Shown here piece after piece: positions 7,982-15,865 of a stretch of 64,000 nt of DNA (positions are counted from its first letter, which is position 1; the number at the start of each line of letters is the position of its first letter). Below the pieces are notes generated by a model. The model made no database searches. It had not been told where the DNA came from and worked only from the letters and a program-made list of their open reading frames with translations. The translations under genes and the position numbers were made by a program. Location: the NCBI GenBank assembly GCA_949949005.1, contig CATLHM010000002.1, forward strand, positions 124,001 to 188,000, read 5' to 3'. The stretch is from an uncultured Lachnospiraceae bacterium. GTDB lineage: Bacteria; Bacillota; Clostridia; Lachnospirales; Lachnospiraceae.

Positions 7982-8407
7982 CTATTTTCTTTCCAGAAAA
8001 AGCTTTCTTGAAATGAAATTGTAAACCATCACAATCCCCGTAGCCAGTATCGAACTGAGCGCCACCATATTTGCATGGCTCACAAGCTCCTGCAACTGTC
8101 CGCTGTGGGCATAGATACCGTCGATACACAGATACATCACAATTTCGTTGATGAGAAGCCCAAAGGCCGACAAAATCAAGAAAACCGTAAATTCCTTCTT
8201 TTTGTCCATCTCTTTTTTCTGGGTAAACACAAATTTGATGCTCAGAAGATAATTCACCACCGCGGATACCACAAATCCAAGAAACTTGGAAATCAGGTAA
8301 TGGATCCCCAGAAGATTGGTAAAGCCTGTGGTGATCCCAAAGTCAATCAGGAAACAGAACAGCCCCACAATGCCGAATTTTATGATCTGGTTTAATAGAT
8401 TCTTCAT
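7982..8407 (-). CDS. GtrA-like four-helix membrane protein
   Basis: A 141-residue membrane protein with four hydrophobic helices (about residues 8-28, 35-56, 72-95 and 112-134). The N-terminus KFGIVGLFCFLIDFGITTGF and the VNYLLSIKFVF segment are typical of the GtrA/DPMS family, which is thought to flip polyprenyl-phosphate sugars or assist cell-wall glycosylation. The ATG overlaps the stop of the upstream nuclease-like gene as ATGA (8404-8407), so it is translated together with that gene. There is no glycosyltransferase next to it, which is unusual for a GtrA with a sugar role. Confidence 0.88.
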   Translation of the reverse strand: MKNLLNQIIKFGIVGLFCFLIDFGITTGFTNLLGIHYLISKFLGFVVSAVVNYLLSIKFVFTQKKEMDKKKEFTVFLILSAFGLLINEIVMYLCIDGIYAHSGQLQELVSHANMVALSSILATGIVMVYNFISRKLFLERK

Positions 8408-9057
8408 GTTGTTTCTCCTCCGTTATACGCTTTGCATATGGATACTGTCAGATTTCCTTCCAGCGTCCCTTCTCTATTTCTTTCCATTTGAACCGGCAGA
8501 TGGATAAATGAAATACGCTCTCCAAAATTCAGCCCGAAATTTTCTCCCCTCCATTCCTGCTCCATCCTGACTGCAGGAATGCCTGTCCTTACCCGTCTGG
8601 CAGCAGGCATGGTGTCCGGGGGATTGAACCGCACCTTTTCAAAGGCCGTATACATAACAACATCCGAAACAGTAAGCTCCAGCATTCCTGCGATTGCCTG
8701 CGCCAGTAAATAACTGGCCCGGAATTTCCCTTTGATCTCAATCCACTTTCCCTCTCCCACACTGCTCTTCATCTCGATCAGATGAAGTCTCCAGCGCCTG
8801 GAATCCAGATGCTCAAAAATAATGTGATCCACCCTCTTATACATGGACTTGGACCTGTCGTTTTGAAAAAACAGCATGTCTGTCTTTTTCCCGTCCACAT
8901 TGGCAATACAAAGATTCTCCTTTGATGGCAGACATACCTTCAATTTACTTCTTCCCGTCTCCTCATATTCTTCCAGATCCACTTCATTTCCCCGAATCTG
9001 TATAAAATCCGGTGCCATCAGTTCTTTTATGATAAATTCTCTTTTGGTATTCTCCAC
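8404..9057 (-). CDS. PD-(D/E)XK-like putative nuclease paired with an OLD/SMC-like ATPase
   Basis: A 217-residue soluble protein not assigned to a named family by me. The stretch RVDHIIFEH, then LHLIEMKSSVGEGKW about fifteen residues later, then FRASYLLAQAIAGM has the Asp...Glu-x-Lys...Gln order of PD-(D/E)XK nucleases of the RecB/REase type. The GTG start at 9057 follows a CAGGAG site located in the end of the ATPase gene, only three bases after that stop codon; its own stop overlaps the GtrA start. Such tight packing with an ATPase suggests they act as a complex. Alternative reading: a non-catalytic member of the fold. Confidence 0.7.
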   Translation of the reverse strand: MENTKREFIIKELMAPDFIQIRGNEVDLEEYEETGRSKLKVCLPSKENLCIANVDGKKTDMLFFQNDRSKSMYKRVDHIIFEHLDSRRWRLHLIEMKSSVGEGKWIEIKGKFRASYLLAQAIAGMLELTVSDVVMYTAFEKVRFNPPDTMPAARRVRTGIPAVRMEQEWRGENFGLNFGERISFIHLPVQMERNREGTLEGNLTVSICKAYNGGETT

Positions 9058-9060
9058 GTC

Positions 9061-10434
9061 TTACTCCTGGATCCTGTAGGCTTCATCCATGATCTTATCC
9101 AACGCCTCGTTAAATGTGGGTATGACAAAGCCGTTCTGACCGCACTTAAGTTCCTCAACGGTTGTTTTTCCTTCCGGTCTGGATTTCAGTTGATAAACCT
9201 TAACCTGCCGTGGCTGCAAAAGCTCCTCCGAAGTATACCCCAGCTCCTGACAAATTTCGTTTTGCTCCTCCCGGCCAGATAAACAGATCATATTGTTGAT
9301 ATGCTGTAAAATAATATCGCTGTGCGTCGTTATGGCCAGAACAAGGCCACAGTTTACCATACGACAGATCACTTTCGCCATTTTGTGCTGAAGCTGGGGA
9401 TGCAGGCACATTTCGGGCTCTTCATAAAAAAGTGTTTGTAAATATTCTTTGTGCTTTAAGATCAGAATCAGCGGCGAAAGCTCTGTCACAACTGCCGAGA
9501 CCACCCGAAGCGGGAGCCCACTGCTCCTCCCTGCCGGGATATAGTCTCCTGCCGGCACGTAAGAAAGCTCCTTATTGGGAAGCGCGCTGATCTCAAGCGT
9601 TCCCTCCGCCATTCCGCTTTCAAGATATTGGGTAATCTCACTAAATTTTTTGTTTCCGCCGCTATCCGCGGTCAGATCGTTTATCACATCCAAAAACTGA
9701 TTTACCGGCCTTGAAAACGGGATTACCGTTTCCCGTTCCATCCTTATATTGAATGCGGTATTTCTCCCCACCTTATTGATAATGTCCTTTGTGAGCATGA
9801 AGCCCGTTCTCGACGAGGGAAGATAAATATCGGAATTGATATTGCTTTCTGCGAGATCAATATCCAAAACCATGCTGAAAACCGTAAAGATCATAAATCT
9901 GTCAATTTTCTCTTCTGCGTCCAGAAGCTTTTTGCTGGAATAGAACCTTCCAAATCTCTGAGTCTGTTCATTTCCGAAGGTAAACCCGCTGTCTTCATTG
10001 GCTTTTCTGTCCCTTTTTATCTTAAAGGTAACCTCTTCCAGGCCTTTCAGCTTAAGCCGGAGCCCTTTTATCCTTACATCCTTACTGTTAAATATCTTTT
10101 TAACCAGACCGTCCTTATTTCTTTTAAGCCATTTATCCAAAATCGACTGGCATATGTCTGCCACCTGGCTTACTTTGCAGATACAACTGCCCTTTTCCCA
10201 TGCAACTTTGATCTGCTCCCTGAGCCAGTTCATCAAAAGGTATTCTTCTTTCAGGGGCTTTCCGTCAACATCCCCGAGAAGTCCCTCCACTCCAAGATTT
10301 TTTATTCCCCACAAAAGCGTAAGCAAATAGCTTTTTCCACTGTTATTATCTCCCACGAAAAGAGTAAGCGGTGCCATCTCTATTTCTGCATATTCAATTT
10401 TCCCGTATTCCTGTACCTCCAATTTCCAATGCAT
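9061..10434 (-). CDS. AAA/ABC-type ATPase of the OLD/SMC-like (AAA_15/AAA_21) class
   Basis: A 457-residue ATPase. Walker A is GDNNSGKS at residues 28-35; the C-terminal half has the RSSGL segment near the signature position, Walker B LFYEEPEMCLHP and the switch region ITTHSD. The region between (about 60-290) is helical but too short for a long SMC coiled coil. This layout is found in ATPase subunits of many anti-phage systems (OLD, PARIS AriA, Septu PtuA, retron-associated ATPases) but no Toprim domain is fused. It is the first gene behind a good promoter (10490-10518) and is followed three bases later by the nuclease-like gene. The function as a defence sensor is an inference. Confidence 0.85.
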   Translation of the reverse strand: MHWKLEVQEYGKIEYAEIEMAPLTLFVGDNNSGKSYLLTLLWGIKNLGVEGLLGDVDGKPLKEEYLLMNWLREQIKVAWEKGSCICKVSQVADICQSILDKWLKRNKDGLVKKIFNSKDVRIKGLRLKLKGLEEVTFKIKRDRKANEDSGFTFGNEQTQRFGRFYSSKKLLDAEEKIDRFMIFTVFSMVLDIDLAESNINSDIYLPSSRTGFMLTKDIINKVGRNTAFNIRMERETVIPFSRPVNQFLDVINDLTADSGGNKKFSEITQYLESGMAEGTLEISALPNKELSYVPAGDYIPAGRSSGLPLRVVSAVVTELSPLILILKHKEYLQTLFYEEPEMCLHPQLQHKMAKVICRMVNCGLVLAITTHSDIILQHINNMICLSGREEQNEICQELGYTSEELLQPRQVKVYQLKSRPEGKTTVEELKCGQNGFVIPTFNEALDKIMDEAYRIQE

Positions 10435-10489
10435 CTTCCCGCCCCTCTCCGGCTGTCCTGGTAACGCCCGTAAGCAATGCTCTTTTTCC

Positions 10490-10518
10490 AGTATATCTGT
10501 TTGTCACTTACATTTCAA
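10490..10518 (-). promoter_or_regulatory. Promoter of the ATPase-nuclease operon
   Basis: On the minus strand TTGAAA (10513-10518), a 17-base spacer and TATACT (10490-10495) form a sigma-A type promoter. The transcript would start near 10483, leaving a leader of about 50 bases before the ATPase start at 10434, which has a GGGCGGGAAG ribosome site. Confidence 0.65.
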
Positions 10519-10632
10519 TCATTATTTGTTCAAAAAGAAGCAGTCTTTTGGAGCGTTCACTTAGGGATTATCGATAAGTATAATCCACCCTGCATCAGTC
10601 GAAAATGAAATAAAAACAAACATTTTGCTTCT

Positions 10633-10697
10633 TTATTTCAAGTTTGATTGTTTTCTTGAAATAAGGATAGTATAATAGATACATATATTTCAAGTTT
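10633..10697 (+). promoter_or_regulatory. Fic promoter inside an inverted repeat, plus a third half-site
   Basis: The perfect inverted repeat TTATTTCAAG (10633-10642) / CTTGAAATAA (10655-10664) brackets a -35 box TTGTTT (10648-10653), and TATAAT follows at 10671-10676 after 17 bases. A third copy of the half-site, TATTTCAAGTTT, lies at 10686-10697, just before the ribosome site, and matches 10634-10645 exactly. This is the layout of an operator; binding there would block the promoter. The likely binder is the winged-helix C-terminus of the Fic protein encoded downstream, which is an inference. Confidence 0.65.
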
Positions 10698-10717
10698 CCA
10701 GAAAGGAGCCAAGACTG

Positions 10718-11860
10718 ATGAATAGCCGTGCAGGTCATTATAAATCAAATTTATCAGGCGAAATGGCATACAAGTCTTTCGTGCCGAATCCTCTGCCTCC
10801 GGCTCCGCCTATCGAGCTAACAGAGGATATTGTCAGCTTACTCGTAAAAGCCAATTCCCAGCTCGCCATTTTGGAAAGTGTTGCTACCCGCATTCCCAAT
10901 GTGGAATTATTCGTATCTATGTATGTACGTAAAGAAGCATTGATGTCTTCGCAGATTGAGGGTACACAGGCAACCCTGGAAGATGTTCTTGATCCAATGC
11001 TGGAAGCCAACACAAACCGTAATGTTGCAGATGTTATAAATTATATTAAGGCGACCGAGTTTGCGATTGAGCGATTAAAGACTCTTCCGTTATGTAATCG
11101 CCTGATTAGGGAAACCCATGCAGCCTTGATGGACGGTGTACGAGGCCAAGAAAAAAGTCCCGGTGAGTTCAGACATTCTCAGAACTGGATTGGCGGTCAG
11201 GGCAGCACTCTCAAAAACGCCCGATACATTCCTCCAGCTCCCGATGATATGCTAGATGCAATGTCTGACCTCGAAAAATATATCAATGCCGATGATGAAC
11301 TTGATACTTTAATCCAAGCGGCATTGATACATTACCAGTTTGAAACCATCCATCCCTTCCTTGACGGAAATGGCCGTGTCGGCCGCTTGCTGATTACGCT
11401 GTTCTTAATGGAGAAAAAGGTCCTCACGACACCCGCTTTATACATTTCTTACTTCCTGAAAAAAAATCGTGTGGAATATTACGACCGCATGACTGAAGTA
11501 AGAACAAAAGGAAATTACGAGCAGTGGGTCAAGTTCTTCCTGCAAGCTATTATGGAATCTGCCGAAGATGCCACTGCAACAATTGATGAACTGATTGTTC
11601 TTCACGATGCCAATGTAACTATCATTTCCAAGCTGGGTCGTGCAGCTAAAAATGCAATACTCGTTTTTAACTACTTGGAGTCCAATCCTATTATCGAAAT
11701 TCGAAAAACGGCTGAGGCTTTAGGTATTACCTTTAATACTACATCCAGCGCAGTCAATCGTTTAGTCGATGCCGGTATTTTGTTCCAAACATCTGATACC
11801 AGCAGAAACCGTACTTTTGCCTATGAAGCATATCTGGATATTCTGCGCAAAGGAACTTGA
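10718..11860 (+). CDS. Fic-family protein (putative AMPylase) with internal inhibitory helix and winged-helix C-terminus
   Basis: Fic enzymes transfer AMP or related groups from nucleotides to target proteins. The 380-residue protein has an N-terminal Fic_N region with the inhibitory motif S77-SQI-E81-G82 ((S/T)xxxE(G/N)), a Fic core with the catalytic HPFLDGNGRVGR at residues 212-223, and a C-terminal winged-helix part (about 310-375: IRKTAEALGITFNTTSSAVN). The inhibitory motif lies N-terminal to the core, making this a class II Fic. The ATG at 10718 follows AAAGGAG. It is transcribed alone, divergent from the ATPase operon, and an inverted repeat overlies its promoter, suggesting autoregulation. 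The protein target is unknown. Confidence 0.93.
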   Translation: MNSRAGHYKSNLSGEMAYKSFVPNPLPPAPPIELTEDIVSLLVKANSQLAILESVATRIPNVELFVSMYVRKEALMSSQIEGTQATLEDVLDPMLEANTNRNVADVINYIKATEFAIERLKTLPLCNRLIRETHAALMDGVRGQEKSPGEFRHSQNWIGGQGSTLKNARYIPPAPDDMLDAMSDLEKYINADDELDTLIQAALIHYQFETIHPFLDGNGRVGRLLITLFLMEKKVLTTPALYISYFLKKNRVEYYDRMTEVRTKGNYEQWVKFFLQAIMESAEDATATIDELIVLHDANVTIISKLGRAAKNAILVFNYLESNPIIEIRKTAEALGITFNTTSSAVNRLVDAGILFQTSDTSRNRTFAYEAYLDILRKGT

Positions 11861-11939
11861 AATTACAGCTAACAATCAAAAAGCTGACCATCCTCATTCA
11901 TTGGAACTTTATCGGAGCAGCCGAACTGCCTCAAGAAAC

Positions 11940-12006
11940 GTGCGCCGCAAGGCGCACCAGAAAATCGGCATAGCCGGATCACTCCAAACTATGCCGAAAT
12001 TTTTTA
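11940..12006 (+). terminator. Tandem hairpins and terminator after the Fic gene
   Basis: A perfect 7-bp hairpin GTGCGCC-GCAA-GGCGCAC spans 11940-11957. A second, TCGGCATAG (11965-11973) / CTATGCCGA (11989-11997), is followed by a T run at 12000-12005, as in an intrinsic terminator. It would end the plus-strand Fic transcript before the convergent gene at 12064. Confidence 0.65.
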
Positions 12007-12063
12007 AGGTATAAAATCTCTTACTGAGCCCCGATTTCTTCTGCCGCTTCTTTCGCATCCATT

Positions 12064-13653
12064 TTACTTTTCCGCTCCTGCCCCAGTCCCCGGCAAATAA
12101 TAAAAGAATGTCTTCTCCGGAATCCGCTCTCCCCGTTCCATGCCGTACTCGTCCGTCACCCGGCGATATTCCGTGGACGCAGCCAGCAGAATCCTTCCGT
12201 CGGGAAGACCGCAGCGCAGTGAGCCCTCCACATTGCAGGGAGTCTCCCAGGCGGGCATGACAAGTTCTGCCTGCTCCTCCCCTATATTATAGGAAAAGAT
12301 TCCGCTGTAGCCCCAGATCACAAAGTCCGCATCACTTCCCCTGGTCACCACGTCAAAGCTGATGGTATCCTCTGGCACGATTCCCATATAAACTTCCTCC
12401 AGCGTCCCTTCCCTTGGATTGATACTGGCGATTCCCAGCCGGTTCTTCCGGTCAAAAAGGGCGGTATATACCTTTTTATCCCTGCCGATCCCCATTCCGG
12501 AAACCGGGCCGGTGTAATAATCCCCCTGATCGATACGGGAGACCAGCTTCCCGTCCTGATCCAGGATCAGCATGATAGCCGCGTCCTGAAATCCCGAACC
12601 CCTCAGATACAAAAAGCCTTCCTCGTCCACTGTCATATTCCAGATCTGACCGGTGCTTTCGGGCCCGTCCGGGCTGCCTATATGGAAAACCTTATCGGAA
12701 CGAAACGGTGCAAGGTCAATTTCCTTAAGGAAATTTCCTTCCCGATCCAGCACCCACAGGCCGTTTTCCCAGCTTCCGTCCTCCTGCTGCTCTAAAAGCC
12801 CCAGATAGACCTGCCCATCCTTATCCTGGCACATGGCGCTCACGCTGGTTTTTTTGTCGAAATCATCAAAAAACACTGTGGAATCGCCGCTGCCAAGCTC
12901 CATCCGGTGTACGGTATTCTGCCCCGCAAGGAAGATACAGTCATTCCCTGCCGCCATGGACGAAATGGAAAGCTCTCCGGTATAAGATATGGTAAGCTTC
13001 TGATCCGACTCTCCCAAAACGGGGGCTGTTTCCTCCGGCATCACAGGCTCCGGCTGCACTGGCTCCGCCTCTCCGGCGGCGATCATTTCATTCATCTTCC
13101 GCAGGCTGTAATCTCTTTTGTACCTGAAATCAATCACCTGCAACAGCTCCTCATCGCTCATTTCCTTTTCCGGGAAAAAGAAGGTGCTGGTCCCTTTCAG
13201 AAAACCCACATTTTTTCCCTTATAATCTTCTGCCGTATCCAGCATTACAAGCTCTCCCTCCGGGAAACGCCCCTTCGCCTCATAGTCTGCAGCCAGCGCC
13301 TCCATCCGGATATTTTCCGACTCTGTAAAGGGACGGTTATAGTTATCCGCAGGCAGCTTTGAGGTGTAAATCTGGGCAAAATATTCCTCCAGCTTTTCCC
13401 CATTCATAGACTCCATTCTCTGCTTCCATGCGCTCACTGCCGCAGTGACTGTGACGGAAAACAGCATGGTCAGGGCCGCCGCTAAAATAACGGCTCTTTT
13501 CAGCCCAAAGGCCCGCTTTTTCCGCTTCCGGTCAGTCCCCTGCTTTTCCAAGCTTAAAAGCTGTCTGTGCAGCTTTTGGTTCAGGGAATCCGGCACGATG
13601 ATCTGCTCCTTCCCTGCCATCTCAAACAATTTTCTTTCCCACATATTGCTCAT
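12064..13653 (-). CDS. Membrane protein with propeller-like extracellular part, partner of the ECF sigma factor
   Basis: About 529 residues: a cytoplasmic N-terminus of some 70 residues rich in Lys/Arg, one transmembrane helix (FGLKRAVILAAALTMLFSVT region), and a large outer domain. The outer domain has repeated short units such as DGQVYLGLLEQ, EEGFLYLRGSG and DKKVYTALFD, resembling beta-propeller blades, preceded by a Pro/Glu-rich linker. It follows the ECF sigma gene directly, so the short cytoplasmic region is a good candidate for an anti-sigma segment and the propeller for a sensor, by context. The ATG at 13653, with AAAGGG six bases upstream, is preferred over a GTG at 13683. Confidence 0.7.
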   Translation of the reverse strand: MSNMWERKLFEMAGKEQIIVPDSLNQKLHRQLLSLEKQGTDRKRKKRAFGLKRAVILAAALTMLFSVTVTAAVSAWKQRMESMNGEKLEEYFAQIYTSKLPADNYNRPFTESENIRMEALAADYEAKGRFPEGELVMLDTAEDYKGKNVGFLKGTSTFFFPEKEMSDEELLQVIDFRYKRDYSLRKMNEMIAAGEAEPVQPEPVMPEETAPVLGESDQKLTISYTGELSISSMAAGNDCIFLAGQNTVHRMELGSGDSTVFFDDFDKKTSVSAMCQDKDGQVYLGLLEQQEDGSWENGLWVLDREGNFLKEIDLAPFRSDKVFHIGSPDGPESTGQIWNMTVDEEGFLYLRGSGFQDAAIMLILDQDGKLVSRIDQGDYYTGPVSGMGIGRDKKVYTALFDRKNRLGIASINPREGTLEEVYMGIVPEDTISFDVVTRGSDADFVIWGYSGIFSYNIGEEQAELVMPAWETPCNVEGSLRCGLPDGRILLAASTEYRRVTDEYGMERGERIPEKTFFYYLPGTGAGAEK

Positions 13654-13689
13654 ATGAATCCCTTTGCCCTTTCTGTCAAACACTGTCCT

Positions 13690-14151
13690 CTACGAAAGCA
13701 TCTCCTTCAGCAGCCTCTTTCCTCTGGAAAGCCTTGACTTCACCGTTCCCTCCGCAATATGGAGGGCTTTGCCGATCTCCTTTATGGACAGGCGCTCATA
13801 AAAGTACAGAATAATCACTGCGCGGTATCCCTCATCCAGCTTTATCACCGCGTCCCAAAGCGCATGTCTCTCGTCCTCAAAGGATACGGACTCCCTTTCT
13901 TCCAGGTACTCTGCACAGCTTACCCTTTGGGCATGACGGTAGAGCTTTCTGGCTTCGTTGGCTGTAATCTGCATGATCCAGGCCCTGAAGCTCTCCGGAT
14001 TTTTCAGGCGATCCAGATTTTCCCAGGCTTTCAGCACCGCCTCGCTGACAGCGTCCTCAGCGTCCGCCCTGCTGCGGAGTATCCCATAAGAAAGCCTGTA
14101 CATATTCGGTGTATATTGTTCGATCAATGTGGTAAATCTTTCATAATCCAT
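13690..14151 (-). CDS. ECF-type RNA polymerase sigma factor
   Basis: A 153-residue sigma-70 family protein with region 2 (residues about 10-75: YRLSYGILRSRADAEDAVSE, then SFRAWIMQITANEARKLYR) and region 4 (about 98-150: YRAVIILYFYERLSIKEIGK and AEGTVKSRLSRGKRLLKEML). Its length is typical of ECF sigmas without extra domains. The ribosome site AGGAGGTG precedes the ATG. It is followed by the membrane propeller-like protein after a six-base gap, the usual sigma/anti-sigma arrangement. An ECF-type promoter motif upstream suggests it controls itself. Confidence 0.94.
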   Translation of the reverse strand: MDYERFTTLIEQYTPNMYRLSYGILRSRADAEDAVSEAVLKAWENLDRLKNPESFRAWIMQITANEARKLYRHAQRVSCAEYLEERESVSFEDERHALWDAVIKLDEGYRAVIILYFYERLSIKEIGKALHIAEGTVKSRLSRGKRLLKEMLS

Positions 14152-14230
14152 AATAGCCGCTTATCACCTCCTGGCAGGCTGCCCCGATTTACGGTGCAGC
14201 GTTTTCTTTCGCCGGCTTTCACTATATAAG

Positions 14231-14255
14231 ATCGCCCACGGGGCAAAAAGGTTCC
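14231..14255 (-). promoter_or_regulatory. ECF-type autoregulatory promoter upstream of the sigma gene
   Basis: On the minus strand GGAACC (14250-14255) is followed by a T-run (TTTTTG), a 15-base spacer in total, and CGAT (14231-14234). The AAC-type -35 box with a following T-run and a CG-containing -10 box is the pattern recognised by many Firmicute ECF sigmas. It lies about 80 bases before the sigma gene start. Confidence 0.5.
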
Positions 14256-14282
14256 CGGAAAGAAAAAGTTTTTCTGTGCCGC

Positions 14283-15065
14283 TTACGAGCCGGTGGATTT
14301 ATACTTACGGACTCCGTAATAGAAAAAAGCAACACAGGGAACCAGAAAGAGCAGCGCCAGAACCGGGCATAGAGCATAAAATCCGTTTGTCTCCCGATCC
14401 GTGAGATATAACAGCGGATAATATTGAACCAACGCCAGGGGAATCACACAGGTCAGAAATTTCAGCACCTTTTCCCCATAGATCGAGAAAGGATAACGGC
14501 CAAAATCCCTTGCGCCATAGGTAAAAATATCCAGAAACTGCAGGCTTTCCACCGTAAAAAAGGAGAAAGAGGCATTTAACAGAAAGAGGCTGAAAAACAC
14601 TGCGCTCCCGCTTAACACCATAAGAAAAAGAAGCGCCGCTTTCCCTGCCGTCCAGGATATGCCGCACCCAGGAATCACAAGCGCTAAAACAAGCACGGCC
14701 TGGAGCAGCAGTCCAATCCGGACAAAATCCATATGAGGAGCCAGCACCTGCAAAAGAATCCCTCCCGGCCTGCACAGGATCCGGTCAAATTCCCCGTCTC
14801 CCAAAATCCGGGCAAAAACCGCAAATCCTGCCCCGATCAATTCTCCGATGGAGAAAGAGAGCATGATCACCGCATAGCATATGCTCACCTGTCCTTTGGT
14901 AAAGCCGTCTATGGCCTCCACCTTCTGCAGCACAAAAATCAACCCAAACCAGGCGGTAAAGGCCGTAATAAACTGCCCCGCCACCGTCAGAAGAAAGGAC
15001 ATTTTATACTGCATCTGACTTTTTAAATTCACCGAAATAAAATCCATACACAATCGCATATTCAT
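14283..15065 (-). CDS. ABC-2 type exporter, permease subunit (COG3694-like)
   Basis: A six-helix membrane permease of about 260 residues. It opens with LCMDFISVNLKSQMQYKMSF and contains the GDGEFDRILCRPGGILLQVL segment common to this permease family, in which the DR(I/L)L-x-RP motif precedes helix 3. The start codon at 15065 overlaps the stop of the upstream permease as ATGA; a second ATG at 15059 has better spacing from the GGGGGG ribosome site. Together with the next permease and the ATPase it forms a complete exporter of the COG4586/COG4587/COG3694 type; the substrate is unknown. Confidence 0.88.
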   Translation of the reverse strand: MNMRLCMDFISVNLKSQMQYKMSFLLTVAGQFITAFTAWFGLIFVLQKVEAIDGFTKGQVSICYAVIMLSFSIGELIGAGFAVFARILGDGEFDRILCRPGGILLQVLAPHMDFVRIGLLLQAVLVLALVIPGCGISWTAGKAALLFLMVLSGSAVFFSLFLLNASFSFFTVESLQFLDIFTYGARDFGRYPFSIYGEKVLKFLTCVIPLALVQYYPLLYLTDRETNGFYALCPVLALLFLVPCVAFFYYGVRKYKSTGS

Positions 15066-15865
15066 CCCCCCTGTACCACCACTCTCTTTAACGCCTGTTC
15101 CATCCAGGCATATCCCGTCACAACCAGCACCCCAAGCCAGAAGATCTGAAGCAGCATTCCCCGGCAGGCATCCGCTCCTGACAGAGTCCCGCACCAGATC
15201 TGCAAGGGCACGTCCCTCATGGAGGCGAACGGAAGCAATACTACCACCCGCCGAACCGAATCCGGAAAAAAGCTTAAGGGAATCATGCCTCCTGAAAAGA
15301 AATGGGTTGTTACGGAAACAATCATTCTGATCCCTCTATGGGTCGTTAAATAAAACAGCGAAATATTCATCAGCATGGCAAAGGCCACCACCACCCCCAG
15401 AGCAAGCACGCAAGAGACCAGAAACAGCAAAATCTGGCCCGCCGAGGCAGGAAAAACCATCCTGTAATCCCCCGGCATGAAGGGCACAATCGCAAGCAAG
15501 GGCAGGCTGCCCAGAAGCGTGGGCACAATCCGGTTGGCCGCCGACTGGGAAAACCAGCGGCCATACAGGCTTACAGGCCGCACCAGCTCATAGGCAATGG
15601 AGCCCTCCGCAATGGTGGAGTAGATTTCCGCATCTCCCACAACTCCCCGGAACAAGACAAACAGAATCTGCTGCATCCACACATAGGATACGGTCTGCGT
15701 AAGGGTCATGGAAAAGTTTTCCGAGCCCATGCGAAAGAGTGCGGCATAGGCCAGAATTTCCATCAGCCCCCAGAAAAAACGCATCAGAACCTCACCTATA
15801 GCCACCGCCCTGTACTGCAGGCCATTGATAATTCGTATTAGAAAAATTGATTTGAAAGCCTTCAT
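15062..15865 (-). CDS. ABC-2 type exporter, permease subunit (COG4587-like)
   Basis: A 267-residue membrane protein with six predicted helices. The segment EGSIAYELVRPVSLYGRWFSQ is the matching cytoplasmic motif (G-x-I-x-x-x-L-x-RP) of this permease class. It overlaps the ATPase gene by four bases at its start (ATGA at 15862-15865) and the other permease gene by four at its end, so all three are coupled. The two permeases probably form a heterodimer. Confidence 0.88.
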   Translation of the reverse strand: MKAFKSIFLIRIINGLQYRAVAIGEVLMRFFWGLMEILAYAALFRMGSENFSMTLTQTVSYVWMQQILFVLFRGVVGDAEIYSTIAEGSIAYELVRPVSLYGRWFSQSAANRIVPTLLGSLPLLAIVPFMPGDYRMVFPASAGQILLFLVSCVLALGVVVAFAMLMNISLFYLTTHRGIRMIVSVTTHFFSGGMIPLSFFPDSVRRVVVLLPFASMRDVPLQIWCGTLSGADACRGMLLQIFWLGVLVVTGYAWMEQALKRVVVQGG

